64,000 nt of DNA from Alphaproteobacteria bacterium (lineage in GTDB: Bacteria; Pseudomonadota; Alphaproteobacteria; UBA8366): assembly GCA_021774335.1 (NCBI GenBank), contig JAJFJD010000031.1, forward strand, positions 1 to 64,000, read 5' to 3'. Shown here in pieces: positions 45,399-54,601 of the stretch. Positions within the stretch are counted from its first letter, which is position 1. Each line of letters opens with the position of its first letter. The notes beneath the pieces were generated by a model that saw only the letters and a list, made by a program, of their open reading frames with translations, had not been told where the DNA came from and made no database searches. Made by a program: the position numbers and the translations under genes.

Positions 45399-46310
45399 CT
45401 AAGCGCCGTCGACGGCTTCCTTGTAACGCCGGATGGCGTCGATTTGCGCATCGGGGCCCTTCAAGTCGGCGCGCATCGTATTGACCGATAGATGGGTCGC
45501 GCCGATGCCCTTCCAGCGGTCGTGGACGGCGATCCAATCCTCCGGCGTTTGCCCGGCAATCGACGACCGCCCTTCGATGCCGATATCGGCAGGGTCGCGC
45601 CCGGCGTCACGAGCATAATCGTGCATCCGCGCGATGAGATCTTCCGGTGGTTCGTGCCGTCGCGGCTGTGACCCCGTTCGAGACAGGACCGGGTCCATCG
45701 ATGGGAATTGCGGCAGCCAGCCGTCGCCCATCCGGCCGATGCGCTTGATGACAGGCTCGGCGCCGCCGCCGATCCAGATCGGGATTGGACGCTGCACCGG
45801 TAGAGGATTGATCCCGGCGTCGATGATCTTGTGCCATTCGCCGTCAAAGGTGACGAGTTCCTCGGTCCAAAGCTTCCGCAGTAGCGTGATCTGTTCTTCG
45901 ATGCGGCGGCCGCGGTTGCGGAAATTCTCGCCCATGCCCGCGAACTCGTCGGCGTTCCAGCCGATGCCGACGCCGAGCCGGAGGCGGCCCCCACTTAGGA
46001 CATCGACCTGGGCCGCCTGTTTTGCGACCAACGGTGTTTGCCGTTGCGGCAGCACGATGATGCCGGTCAGGAATCCGATACGCTCCGTTTGTCCCGCTAG
46101 GTAGCCAAACAGCACGAAGGGTTCGTGAAACATATCCTGGTGGTCGTAGTAGCCCTTCCAGCCGGGACGGGTTGCCGCGTTCATGCCCAAGACATGGTCG
46201 AAGGCGAGGATATGCGCGTATCCCAATGCCTCCGCGGCTTGGGCGTAGTCGCGTATTGCGATCGGATCGGCACCGATGTCGAGCTGCGGGAAAACCACGC
46301 CGAGTTTCAT
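45399..46310 (-). CDS. LLM class (luciferase-like) oxidoreductase
   Basis: A 303-residue TIM-barrel flavin enzyme of the luciferase-like monooxygenase superfamily, F420 type branch. Signature stretches are MKLGVVFPQLDIGADPIAIR at the start, FDHVLGMNAATRPGW near 38, LSGGRLRLGVGIGWNADEF near 105, and RPIPIWIGGGAEPVIKRIG near 175. It may use FMN or F420; this cannot be told from sequence alone. It converges on the glycosyltransferase gene with two bases between the stops. The substrate is unknown. Confidence 0.87.
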   Translation of the reverse strand: MKLGVVFPQLDIGADPIAIRDYAQAAEALGYAHILAFDHVLGMNAATRPGWKGYYDHQDMFHEPFVLFGYLAGQTERIGFLTGIIVLPQRQTPLVAKQAAQVDVLSGGRLRLGVGIGWNADEFAGMGENFRNRGRRIEEQITLLRKLWTEELVTFDGEWHKIIDAGINPLPVQRPIPIWIGGGAEPVIKRIGRMGDGWLPQFPSMDPVLSRTGSQPRRHEPPEDLIARMHDYARDAGRDPADIGIEGRSSIAGQTPEDWIAVHDRWKGIGATHLSVNTMRADLKGPDAQIDAIRRYKEAVDGA

Positions 46311-46347
46311 CTTCCGTTTCCTCCGATGTCCGCCTGCGAAGGGGGAG

Positions 46348-46695
46348 TCAGCTTTTCACAAGGCCGATCTTGTTGCCGGCCGGATCTTCGAAGATCGCCA
46401 TCGTGACGGCGCCGGGAATATCGGTCACCGGCAGGACGGTTCGGCCGCCCGCCGCCTCGATTCGGTCGAGATGCGCCTGCGGATCGTCGACCTGAACGTA
46501 GATCAGCACCGCCGGCGCCATGTCACTTGCGCAAACGCCGCCGCCGATGCCCGATCCGTCCGCGTTGGTATCGACAAGGCCGTAGTTCATTGGATTGTCG
46601 GCATCGATGTGCCAGTCGAACACCGAAGAATAGAAATCAGAAATCGCGGCGGAATCACCGCCGTGAATCTCAAAATGAACGACCGGTGAACCCAT
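46348..46695 (-). CDS. VOC family protein (glyoxalase/bleomycin-resistance fold)
   Basis: A 115-residue vicinal oxygen chelate protein built of two beta-alpha-beta-beta-beta units: VVHFEIHGGDSAAISDFYSS at 5-24 and ILIYVQVDDPQAHLDRIEAA at about 67-86, ending in the common FEDPAGNKIGLV. A His near residue 7 and Glu near 107 could bind a metal. Function within this broad family (isomerase, dioxygenase, resistance protein) is open. It precedes the LLM gene by 37 bases on the same strand and may be cotranscribed. Confidence 0.85.
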   Translation of the reverse strand: MGSPVVHFEIHGGDSAAISDFYSSVFDWHIDADNPMNYGLVDTNADGSGIGGGVCASDMAPAVLIYVQVDDPQAHLDRIEAAGGRTVLPVTDIPGAVTMAIFEDPAGNKIGLVKS

Positions 46696-46793
46696 TGCCG
46701 TCGCCTCCTTCGCGTTGCCCGGTTGCCGCGCGCCAAGTGTAATGCGTTTCGCGTTACGGAACCACGACCAGGAGCGCGCGAGTTAACGGTGCG

Positions 46794-48293
46794 CTACGGA
46801 GTGTGCTCGGGGCCGAGCGGCGTCAGGCGAATGCCGGACCGGAGGTTCTTGTAGTCCAGTTGCATGTGATCTGCGACGTTCGGGCCCGGTGCGACGACGA
46901 CGAGAATATCGCTGGCGAGCTTGTGAAAATCGGCGCGGAAATGAACCGAACTCTTCAGTGCAATGATCTTCAGCGGTTCCAGTTCAATCCCGGTGTTCCG
47001 GATGATCGACTGATCGTTTACCTGCGTCTTGCCGCTGGTGACGATGACCTGGACGCCGCCGATCCGCAGGACGGCCGTTGGTCCCATGCGGAAGCGGACG
47101 CCGCGCTTCATCGGGCCGGTCCCGGTGAACTGCCCGTCGGTCAGTGTCTCCACCACGAATTCGCCTTTGAAGGGCTGGTGTCCCGGCATGCCGGAGGTGG
47201 CGCCGATGGCAAGGTTGACCGTCGCCCCGACACCGGCCGCGTGGGCGGCCTTTGCGGCATCGGGGTCGTAGACCGTTGCGAAGACCGCATCTTGTGCATC
47301 GTTGCGGACCAGCGCCTCGAGTATTCCGACGGTGTCGGATGGTCCGCCGGCGCCCGGGTTGTCCTGCGTATCCGCCAGGACGATCGGCTTGCCGTTGTAC
47401 AGTTTCTTCGCTTCCAGGACGGCTGCATCGGGGGCGAACAGGGTTCCGTCGAAATCGCCTTCCGCGTTGGTGACCATGCGGCATAACTCGTCCGCTGCTT
47501 CATCGGCGACTTGCGGCGACGTGCCGTAGGCCAGCACGGCGGGGCCGCATTCGGCGATGTCGGCCGCGGGGAAACCCGGCGTGAAGGACAACGAGGGCAG
47601 GGACGGATTCACGCGTTCCATGGCGCGCATCCGTTCGTAGATCGACGCCGCCGGTTCCATCATGGAGCACTGCCAGACCAACGGAATCAGGAAGGGCGGC
47701 CGGCGAAAGGATTTCGACGGCAACGTCTGTTCCTTGAGAATATGGTCGAGCATGATCGCCGCACGCTGGCCGGTTTCCGCCTGGTCCACATGCGGATAGG
47801 TCCGGTAGGCAATCAGCACCGACGCCAGATCGACCATTTGCTGGGTCGTGTTGCTGTGCAGGTCGAGCGAGCCGACGATCGGGATGTTCGGCCCGACCGT
47901 CTCGCGAACGCGGCGCAGGATTTCGCCTTCGCCATCCTCATAGCTCTCTGTCACCATCGCGCCGTGCAGGCAAAGATAGACTCCGTCAAGCGATCCGGCG
48001 GCCTTGATATCTTCGACGATCCGTCCGGTGAGGGTGTCGAAGGCGCGGTCCGTGACATGGGCGGACGGTGTCGCCGACGCCCAAAGCGACGGGATCAGTT
48101 CATGTCCCTGCTTCCGTGCTTCGTCGATGAAGCCGCTGATCGAGGTGTTCAACCCTTCCATTTCTTCGAAGACTTGGTTGCCGCGCGGCACCTGCGGTGC
48201 GCCGGCGATATTTTCGAATTCTTCCAGGTCAGCTTTGACCGGTGCGAATGTGTTCGTTTCGTGCTGGAAACCAGCAATTCCAATGCGTGCCAT
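46794..48293 (-). CDS. M81 family metallopeptidase (MlrC-like)
   Basis: A 499-residue protein of the MlrC family, named after the last enzyme of microcystin breakdown, a zinc peptidase. The start ARIGIAGFQHETNTFAP carries the first His and Glu ligands, GVYLCLHGAMVTESYEDGEG near 114 and LDLHSNTTQQMVD near 145 hold more metal-binding residues. The C-terminal domain (about 380-499) matches the family's DUF1485 C-terminal part. The family is widespread in bacteria that never see microcystin, so the true substrate is probably a small peptide or amide. The start at MARIG is favoured by family fit; a start 21 bases upstream is possible. Confidence 0.88.
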   Translation of the reverse strand: MARIGIAGFQHETNTFAPVKADLEEFENIAGAPQVPRGNQVFEEMEGLNTSISGFIDEARKQGHELIPSLWASATPSAHVTDRAFDTLTGRIVEDIKAAGSLDGVYLCLHGAMVTESYEDGEGEILRRVRETVGPNIPIVGSLDLHSNTTQQMVDLASVLIAYRTYPHVDQAETGQRAAIMLDHILKEQTLPSKSFRRPPFLIPLVWQCSMMEPAASIYERMRAMERVNPSLPSLSFTPGFPAADIAECGPAVLAYGTSPQVADEAADELCRMVTNAEGDFDGTLFAPDAAVLEAKKLYNGKPIVLADTQDNPGAGGPSDTVGILEALVRNDAQDAVFATVYDPDAAKAAHAAGVGATVNLAIGATSGMPGHQPFKGEFVVETLTDGQFTGTGPMKRGVRFRMGPTAVLRIGGVQVIVTSGKTQVNDQSIIRNTGIELEPLKIIALKSSVHFRADFHKLASDILVVVAPGPNVADHMQLDYKNLRSGIRLTPLGPEHTP

Positions 48294-48416
48294 GGCGTCT
48301 GTCTCGCTCCCCATTCCCTTTCCGTGTTAGAAAATCTAGCATAATTGTAAACACGGTCCCGCAAATTCGACGCAGGGTTTCAGGGCGGCCGACACGCGAC
48401 GCCGAAGGAGGTCAGG

Positions 48417-49298
48417 ATGCCGTATGCGGAAGCGCAGGGCGCGAAGCTTTGTTTCGAGGAAGCCGGCAGCGGGTTCCCGATTGTATTCGTCCATGAGTTC
48501 GCCGGCGATGCGCGGAGCTGGGAGCCGCAGGTGCGGTATTTCTCGCGGCTATATCGCTGTATCACCTACAACGCGCGTGGCTATCCGCCGTCCGATGTGC
48601 CGGAAGACCGGTCGCTCTACAGCCAGGACATTGCGACTGACGATATCGCGGCAGTCATGCGATCGGCCGGGGTCGATAAGGCGCATGTCATCGGGTTGAG
48701 CATGGGCGGATTCGCGGCGGCGCATTTCGGTATGCGCTATCCCGAGATGGCGGCGAGCCTAGTGATCGCCGGCTGCGGATACGGCGCGAACAGGGATCAT
48801 CGCGATCAATTTAAGTCGGAAACGGAAGCCGCCGCGGACAAGTTGGAGCGGGACGGCATGGAAGCCATGGGTAAGGTCTATGGCGCCGGGCCGACACGCG
48901 TGCAATTCGAGAACAAGGACCCGCGCGGCTATGCGGAATTTATGGAACAGCTTTGCTCGCATTCGGCGACCGGGTCAGCGAATACATTGCGCGGCGTTCA
49001 GGCGGTGCGGCCGTCGCTTTATGATCTGGAGCCGCAACTTCGCGAGATGACCACACCGTCTCTGTTGGTGACCGGCGACGAAGATGAACCATGCCTCGAC
49101 GCGAATCTCTATCTCAAGCGTGTGATCCCGGGGGCGGGGCTGGTCGTCATTCCCAAGACCGGACATGCCTGCAATCTGGAGGAACCGGATGCCTTCAACG
49201 GCGCGGTACGTGAATTCCTGGCGAAGGTGGAGCAGGGCACCTGGTCCGTCCGGGATCCGCGGTCGGTATCTGACACGCTGTTCCCGGGCCGCGACTAA
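48417..49298 (+). CDS. Alpha/beta fold hydrolase
   Basis: A 293-residue hydrolase. The oxyanion stretch IVFVHEFAGDARSWEPQVRY lies near 22, the nucleophile elbow is GLSMGGF near 95 (Ser at about 97), and the acid and His are in VTGDEDEPC near 220 and KTGHACNLEEPD near 249. The fold resembles 3-oxoadipate enol-lactonase and related esterases. The C-terminal tail after the His motif (about 45 residues) is longer than usual. It converges on the flavin monooxygenase gene with nine bases between the stops. Confidence 0.88.
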   Translation: MPYAEAQGAKLCFEEAGSGFPIVFVHEFAGDARSWEPQVRYFSRLYRCITYNARGYPPSDVPEDRSLYSQDIATDDIAAVMRSAGVDKAHVIGLSMGGFAAAHFGMRYPEMAASLVIAGCGYGANRDHRDQFKSETEAAADKLERDGMEAMGKVYGAGPTRVQFENKDPRGYAEFMEQLCSHSATGSANTLRGVQAVRPSLYDLEPQLREMTTPSLLVTGDEDEPCLDANLYLKRVIPGAGLVVIPKTGHACNLEEPDAFNGAVREFLAKVEQGTWSVRDPRSVSDTLFPGRD

Positions 49299-49307
49299 AA
49301 CGATCTT

Positions 49308-50657
49308 CTAACCGGGCGCCGGCGACCGGCGTTTGGCAAGCTGTCGCATGCGGCGCATCGACCGGCGCAGGCTCTTGCGGTAGGGCACGACCTCTTCTTC
49401 GATCGTGTGGCGCGGCGAGGCTTTGTAGGTTCGCCGCACCCACTGTTTTTGATCGTCGATGGCTGTGCGCATCTCGTTGGGGGATGGCAACGCAGCGTCG
49501 CCCAATTCGATGTCGCGGATCCAGCGCGCCTGGTATTCGAAGATCATGTTGAGCGCGGTATTCGTGTTGAACATGCCCATGAAATACAGGCCCGGCCAGT
49601 CCGGCGGTGCAATCCGCTGATACAGATCGATGCTGTTGTCGTTGATCTGCACCACGTCGTCGGACAGGAAGGGCAGGTCGATCAGGTATCCGGTCGCCGC
49701 GATAAGTGTGTCGAACTCGTCTGACGTGCCATCCACGAAATAGATCCGCTTGCCGTCGATCTTCTCGATGCCTTGTTTCACCTCGATCCGGCGATAGGCG
49801 ATGTGATTGACGACCGTCGCGTTGCTTGTGACATGCGCGCGCGCGTCCGGCGGTTTGAAGCCGAGCTTCTGCATGTCGCCGTGGACGATCCAGGTCATAA
49901 AACGGATCAGCGGCGTGCGTAGCCAATCGGGAATCCAACTGCGTTGCAGTTCGTTGGTGATGTCGGTGAAGGGACGGCCGAGAAACAGTTTTGGCAGGAC
50001 CAACACGCCCGACCGAGCAACCAGAATCGTTCGAGGCGACGTGACGCAGACGTCGCTGACGATATCGCAGCCGCTGTTGCCGACTCCGACGACGCAGATT
50101 CGTTTGCCGACGAAATCTTCCGGCTCGCGATAGTAGTGGGAATGCACATAGTCGCCGCCGAAGTCGTCCCGGAACATCGGGACGTGCAGTGGCTTTGTAA
50201 GATGTCCCGTACAGACGATCGCTGAATCGAACTGTCGGAATTCGCCAGATGCGGTCTCGATTTCCCATAGCGGGGCGTCGCGGCCCGGCGTGAAAATTGG
50301 TCGCAGGTTGGTTACCGCCGTTTCGAATTGTATCCGAGGGGTCACCTCGAAGTTGTCGGCATACCGGACGAGGTAGGCATGCATATCCCGATGATCCGGG
50401 AAGGCCTGCACCGACTCGTCGAAGTCGAAGTCGTGAAAATGGGTTACGCCGCGCGACGTGTTGATATGCAATGTGCGGTAACAGGATGACCGGCCGTTAT
50501 CGTTTTGGTAACACCACAGGCCGCCGATCTGGGTACCGATCTCGAAGATCGTGACGTCGAAACCCGCATCCAGAAGGTACTTTGCGGCGCAGATCCCCGA
50601 TGCGCCCGCACCGATAATCGCGATTCGCCGCTGTGTTGGATTTTTATGTTTTCCCAT
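49308..50657 (-). CDS. Flavin-containing monooxygenase (FMO/BVMO type)
   Basis: A 449-residue flavoprotein. The FAD site GAGASGICAAKYLLDAG lies near 17, the second dinucleotide site VVGVGNSGCDIVSDV near 197, and the FMO/BVMO fingerprint region is YVHSHYYREPEDFVGKRIC near 177-195, with ATGYLIDLPF near 325. Such enzymes oxygenate N- or S-containing compounds, or ketones in the Baeyer-Villiger case. The C-terminal 40 residues are Arg-rich. The start ATG at 50657 has no clear Shine-Dalgarno sequence. Confidence 0.88.
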   Translation of the reverse strand: MGKHKNPTQRRIAIIGAGASGICAAKYLLDAGFDVTIFEIGTQIGGLWCYQNDNGRSSCYRTLHINTSRGVTHFHDFDFDESVQAFPDHRDMHAYLVRYADNFEVTPRIQFETAVTNLRPIFTPGRDAPLWEIETASGEFRQFDSAIVCTGHLTKPLHVPMFRDDFGGDYVHSHYYREPEDFVGKRICVVGVGNSGCDIVSDVCVTSPRTILVARSGVLVLPKLFLGRPFTDITNELQRSWIPDWLRTPLIRFMTWIVHGDMQKLGFKPPDARAHVTSNATVVNHIAYRRIEVKQGIEKIDGKRIYFVDGTSDEFDTLIAATGYLIDLPFLSDDVVQINDNSIDLYQRIAPPDWPGLYFMGMFNTNTALNMIFEYQARWIRDIELGDAALPSPNEMRTAIDDQKQWVRRTYKASPRHTIEEEVVPYRKSLRRSMRRMRQLAKRRSPAPG

Positions 50658-51220
50658 ATGGTTACGTTGATATTTTGACTCTTGAATTCGATCAATCTAT
50701 CGGGAAACGAGGCGGGTGGAGAATCTGTCTTCACCGTCGGACGCGCGCGCGGCAGTCGTGACCCAATCGGATACATGGTGCGTGTGCTGTCGGCAACACT
50801 TCTGCGCCAATGTAGCGCTGTATTGCCCGGCCGTCTTGACCACATGGCGGGCGGATGAGGAAACTATGCCTGTTCCGATCGTGTTGGAGACGAATCAAGA
50901 AGGTTAAAAAGCGCGTTTGGGGCAAATCACATGGATGGCGGCGTTCCGAACCGTTAGCCCAATTTCGACGGCGCCAACCCGCATTTGCCTCTTCCGCCAC
51001 GGGAACTGCTTCGGCACTATGACAACGATCGTAGTAGCGGAAGGATTTCGTCGAGGGGACTGCTTCGTAAAACCTCTGGGTTCGCTAAGGATCGGAGAAG
51101 GACCATCGCTCCAGGGAGGCACACGGCAGCGGTGGCTCATTGCTGGTACCGGGATTGGATGCAAAAACAAGTTTTCGGCTTGCGGTGATTACGAAGAAGA
51201 GAGTGAGACGGAGAGGCTAA
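50658..51220. other. Intergenic spacer (563 bp) with no supported gene
   Basis: This spacer lies between the divergent monooxygenase and hspQ genes. Several short open frames of 60-135 codons cross it, but they overlap one another on both strands, have Cys/Arg-rich unnatural composition and match no family I know. The end of the longest plus-strand frame runs into hspQ in a different frame. I see no RNA gene or terminator; the part just before 51221 should hold the hspQ promoter. Confidence 0.55.
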
Positions 51221-51550
51221 ATGCTGAACACGACAGCGCAGTTTCAGATCGGGCAGATTGTCTGCCACAAGAAGTATGGATTCCGGGGCATCGTTTTCGA
51301 TGTCGATCCGGAGTTTGGTAACACAGAAGAATGGTACGAAAGCATCCCGCAGGAATCCCGGCCTCGGAAAGATCAGCCGTTCTATCACCTGTTGGCTGAG
51401 AGTCAGGATAAGACGACCTACATCGCCTATGTCTCTGAGCAGAACCTGCTGACCGACGACAGCGACGAGCCGATCATGCATCCGGGGATCAGCGAGTATT
51501 TCGATGGCGTTCAGAACGGCTACTATGTCAGCCGAACCAAATCGAACTGA
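51221..51550 (+). CDS. hspQ: Heat shock protein HspQ
   Basis: A 109-residue YccV/HspQ family protein. The signature is FQIGQIVCHKKYGFRGIVFD at 8-27, then PFYHLLAESQDKTTYIAYVS near 53-72 and HPGISEYFDG near 87-96. HspQ is a hemimethylated-DNA-binding-type small protein that in E. coli affects DnaA stability and acts as a specificity enhancer of Lon protease. A GGAGAGGCTAA sequence upstream serves as the ribosome-binding site. It appears monocistronic; a weak GC palindrome (GCCGCGCGCGGC) lies beyond the stop near 51561. Confidence 0.92.
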   Translation: MLNTTAQFQIGQIVCHKKYGFRGIVFDVDPEFGNTEEWYESIPQESRPRKDQPFYHLLAESQDKTTYIAYVSEQNLLTDDSDEPIMHPGISEYFDGVQNGYYVSRTKSN

Positions 51551-51696
51551 GAATCGTGCCGCCGCGCGCGGCTAATCTTTCCATGAAAATCTGCAAGCGG
51601 TTCGACCGGCACTGAATTGCCCGGTAGGCGCATTTGCATGCGCCCATGCGATATCCGTTAGAATGGCCCATAAGAAAAACAGTCGGTGAGGACACA

Positions 51697-53337
51697 ATGC
51701 CAGAATCGTCGGTGCCGGGATCGCGCGGCTATCTCGATTTGCAGCAACATATGGCGGCGTTGGACGAAGCAGGACTGCTCGTCCGGGTCGATCGGCCCAT
51801 CGACAAGGATGCGCATATGCATGCGCTGGTGCGCTGGCAGTTTCGCGGAGGGATACCTGAATCCGAGCGCAAGGCTTTCCTGTTCACCAATATCATCGAC
51901 GCTAAAGGGCGAGCTTTCGATCTTCCGGTGCTGGTTGGCGGCCTCGCGGCCAACCCCGCGATCTATTGCCTCGGTATGCGGGCCGAACGCGACGAAATCG
52001 GACCGCTGTGGGACAAGGCGATCGCCAACCCGATCGCGCCGCGCGAGGTTGAGACGGCGGCTTGCCACGATGTCGTTCTGACCGGCGACGACCTTGTCGG
52101 ACTCGAGAAGGGGATGGATGGATTGCCGATCCCCATTTCCACGCCGGGATTCGATTCTGCGCCGTACCTGACGATGACGGCTTGCATCACGCAGGATCCG
52201 GATTCCGGGACCCAGAATATGGGAACCTATCGGGTGGCGCTGAAGGCGCCCGACCGCTGCGTCGTCCGAATGGCGACCCGCCCCGGCGGTGCCGAAGGAT
52301 ACCTGCATTGGCAAAAATACCAGGAACGCGGCGAACCGATGCCCATTGCCATCGTCGTGGGGGCGCCGCCCGCGGTGGTCTACACGGCGCCGCAGAAGCT
52401 CCGCATCGGACAAGAAGAGATGGCGGTCGCCGGCGGGTTGGTCGGGGAGCCGATCAATATGGTCAAGGCGCGGACGGTCGACCTGTTCGTGCCGGCGGAG
52501 TCGGAACTGGTCGTCGAAGGTTTGATCGACACTGAATATCTCGAGCCGGAAGCGCCGTTCGGCGAATCGCACGGCCATGTCGCGCTCGAGGCCTATAACA
52601 TGCGTATGCAGGTGACGGCGATTACGCGGCGGGAGAAGGCGATCATTCCGTCGATCATTTCGCAGGTCACGCCCAGCGAATCCAGCGTGATCAAGCGAGT
52701 CGCCTATGAGCCGCTGTTTCTGTCGCATCTCCGAGACGCGCTTTCCATCAAGGGCGTCAAGAAGGTCTCGATGCACGAACCGCTGACCAATATCCGCAAG
52801 GTGCTGATGATTCAGTTCGAGCGCGGTGTGCCGCGCACCGAAATCTGGCGCGCCTTGACCGGCGCATCGATGCTGCAGTCGGCGGTCGGGAAATACGTCA
52901 TCGCGGTCAACGAGGATATCGACCCGGATAATGGCGATGCCGTGTTTTGGGCTTTGGCCCATCGCGCCAATCCGGGAATGGATGTGCAGATCCTGCCGCA
53001 TCGCATCCTTGGTCACGGCCCGAAGTCCGAGCGTGGCGGCGGCGAGGATGCGACCATGTTGATCGACGCGACCCTGAAAGAGGATATGCCGCCCATTGCC
53101 CTGCCGAAACGCCAGTTCATGGAGGAAGCGAAGGGCATCTGGGAGGAATTGGGCTTGCCGAGGCTGACGCCGCAGGAGCCATGGCACGGCTACTCACTGG
53201 GCGACTGGACCGACGGTTGGGATGAAACCGCGGCCCGCGCGGTGGCCGGCGATTATCTGGAGAATGGCCGACGGTCGGACCAGAAGAAACGCGCCGGACT
53301 GAAACCGGAAACCCAGATCCGCACAGTCGAGGACTAG
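51697..53337 (+). CDS. UbiD family decarboxylase
   Basis: A 546-residue decarboxylase of the prenylated-FMN-dependent UbiD family. Conserved segments are MGTYRVALKAPDRCVVRMAT near 180, AIVVGAPPAVVYTAPQ near 229, and EAPFGESHGHVALEAYNM near 285, which includes the catalytic Glu of the E-R-E arrangement. UbiD enzymes (de)carboxylate aromatic or alpha,beta-unsaturated acids. No UbiX prenyltransferase gene is nearby, so the cofactor must be supplied from elsewhere. The ATG at 51697 follows GGTGAGGA; longer in-frame starts have no ribosome-binding site. Confidence 0.9.
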   Translation: MPESSVPGSRGYLDLQQHMAALDEAGLLVRVDRPIDKDAHMHALVRWQFRGGIPESERKAFLFTNIIDAKGRAFDLPVLVGGLAANPAIYCLGMRAERDEIGPLWDKAIANPIAPREVETAACHDVVLTGDDLVGLEKGMDGLPIPISTPGFDSAPYLTMTACITQDPDSGTQNMGTYRVALKAPDRCVVRMATRPGGAEGYLHWQKYQERGEPMPIAIVVGAPPAVVYTAPQKLRIGQEEMAVAGGLVGEPINMVKARTVDLFVPAESELVVEGLIDTEYLEPEAPFGESHGHVALEAYNMRMQVTAITRREKAIIPSIISQVTPSESSVIKRVAYEPLFLSHLRDALSIKGVKKVSMHEPLTNIRKVLMIQFERGVPRTEIWRALTGASMLQSAVGKYVIAVNEDIDPDNGDAVFWALAHRANPGMDVQILPHRILGHGPKSERGGGEDATMLIDATLKEDMPPIALPKRQFMEEAKGIWEELGLPRLTPQEPWHGYSLGDWTDGWDETAARAVAGDYLENGRRSDQKKRAGLKPETQIRTVED

Positions 53338-53356
53338 CGCCAGCGTTCAGCGGTTC

Positions 53357-54481
53357 TCAAGCGACTACGAAGGGCTCGTCGGTCGACATCTTGTCCGATA
53401 TGAGGTGTGGACCGTCCGGCCGGACCACAATCATATCCTGGATATGCCAGTAGCCGATGTGCGGTTCGAGCGCCAGCACCATGCCGTCCTCCAATACGAT
53501 GTCGCTGCCCCGTCTCAGGATCGGCTCTTGCTGGTGCCACCACGCGCCAACGCTGTGGCCGATCAACAGCGATTCAAATTTCCAGCCGCCGTCGGTGAAG
53601 GCTTTGACCGTCGCGTCGTAGATGTCGCCGACCCGCGCGCCGGGCCGGCATTGGTCGATCGAGCCACGGTAGATGTCGCGGATCGCGCGGTATTCGTCCC
53701 GTTGTGCCTGCGTCGGGTCGCCGAAGACGAGATTACGCGATTGGTGGCCCGGATACCCGTCGAGATAGGCGACATAATCCGTGCGCATGACGTCACCGGC
53801 CTGAAACACGACGTCGCTTTCCCCGGCGTAAGGGATCGTATTGGGACTGGCATTCAGGATGCCGTGCGCCCAGTTGCAGCCGCGGTCTAGACACCCGGCG
53901 ATGATCCGGCTGTGGGCCGACCGTTCGCTGTCGCCGACCCGTAGTTGCGGAAATACATCGAGGTAAACGTCATCCAGCAAATCGGCGCCGCGTTTAAGCC
54001 GCTCGATTTCCCCATCGGTCTTGATCCACCGTACGCGGTCCATGATCGCGGTGCAGTCGACCATGTCGAGGCCGGGCACCGAATCCTGCACCAGGGACCA
54101 GTCCCGCGCGCTGACATAGTCATGCTCGAAGCCGACGCGCGCGTTAGCGAATCCCTCCTGCCGCAATACCTCAGCCAGCCGCGCGTAGGGCGACTCCACA
54201 TAGCCTTCGTAAAGGACTTGGCGTTCGATCCACGAATCGCGTGCGGCCAGCCCCGCGGCGGTTGCGTTTACGATGAGTACTGGCTCGCCCTCGCGCGGCC
54301 AGAGCACCATAACGCCGCGGTCGGAATCCGTAAGGTCCATCAGCCGCGCTAAAGTGCCCGGATAGGCGAGCCCCGAGAGGTAGGTGAAGTTGCGTCCCGA
54401 CCGGGCCACCACGGCGGCGAGGTCGTTCTCGTCCATCAACCGGTTCAATCGGTCGACGTTGGCGATGATTTTGTCCGACAT
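53357..54481 (-). CDS. M24 (Xaa-Pro peptidase/creatinase-fold) protein with altered metal ligands
   Basis: A 374-residue protein with the two-domain layout of aminopeptidase P/prolidase/creatinase: N-terminal domain 1-150, pita-bread domain 155-374. The five dinuclear metal ligands are only partly kept. Asp235 is present in MRTDYVAYLDG, but the second Asp is His246 (GYPGHQSRN); His309 is present in IGHSVGAWWH; Glu339 is present in LALEPHIGY; and the last Glu is Gln348 (WHIQDM). This pattern is unlike a normal metallopeptidase and recalls creatinase, which works without metals. The substrate is therefore not predicted. Confidence 0.86.
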   Translation of the reverse strand: MSDKIIANVDRLNRLMDENDLAAVVARSGRNFTYLSGLAYPGTLARLMDLTDSDRGVMVLWPREGEPVLIVNATAAGLAARDSWIERQVLYEGYVESPYARLAEVLRQEGFANARVGFEHDYVSARDWSLVQDSVPGLDMVDCTAIMDRVRWIKTDGEIERLKRGADLLDDVYLDVFPQLRVGDSERSAHSRIIAGCLDRGCNWAHGILNASPNTIPYAGESDVVFQAGDVMRTDYVAYLDGYPGHQSRNLVFGDPTQAQRDEYRAIRDIYRGSIDQCRPGARVGDIYDATVKAFTDGGWKFESLLIGHSVGAWWHQQEPILRRGSDIVLEDGMVLALEPHIGYWHIQDMIVVRPDGPHLISDKMSTDEPFVVA

Positions 54482-54601
54482 GCTGCTCCCCTTTTGGGCT
54501 TTCGCGCCACGGAGGCGAAAACAGTAGCCCGTATCAGACGACGCTAATCTCGTCGCCGTCGGGCAAACAGCCGGAAACAGTGTGAGCGATAGATGCCGGC
54601 G

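Noticed and set aside
50917..51321. A 134-codon plus-strand open frame between the monooxygenase and hspQ genes
   Set aside because: Its end overlaps hspQ in another frame, its composition is unusual and no family is recognised.
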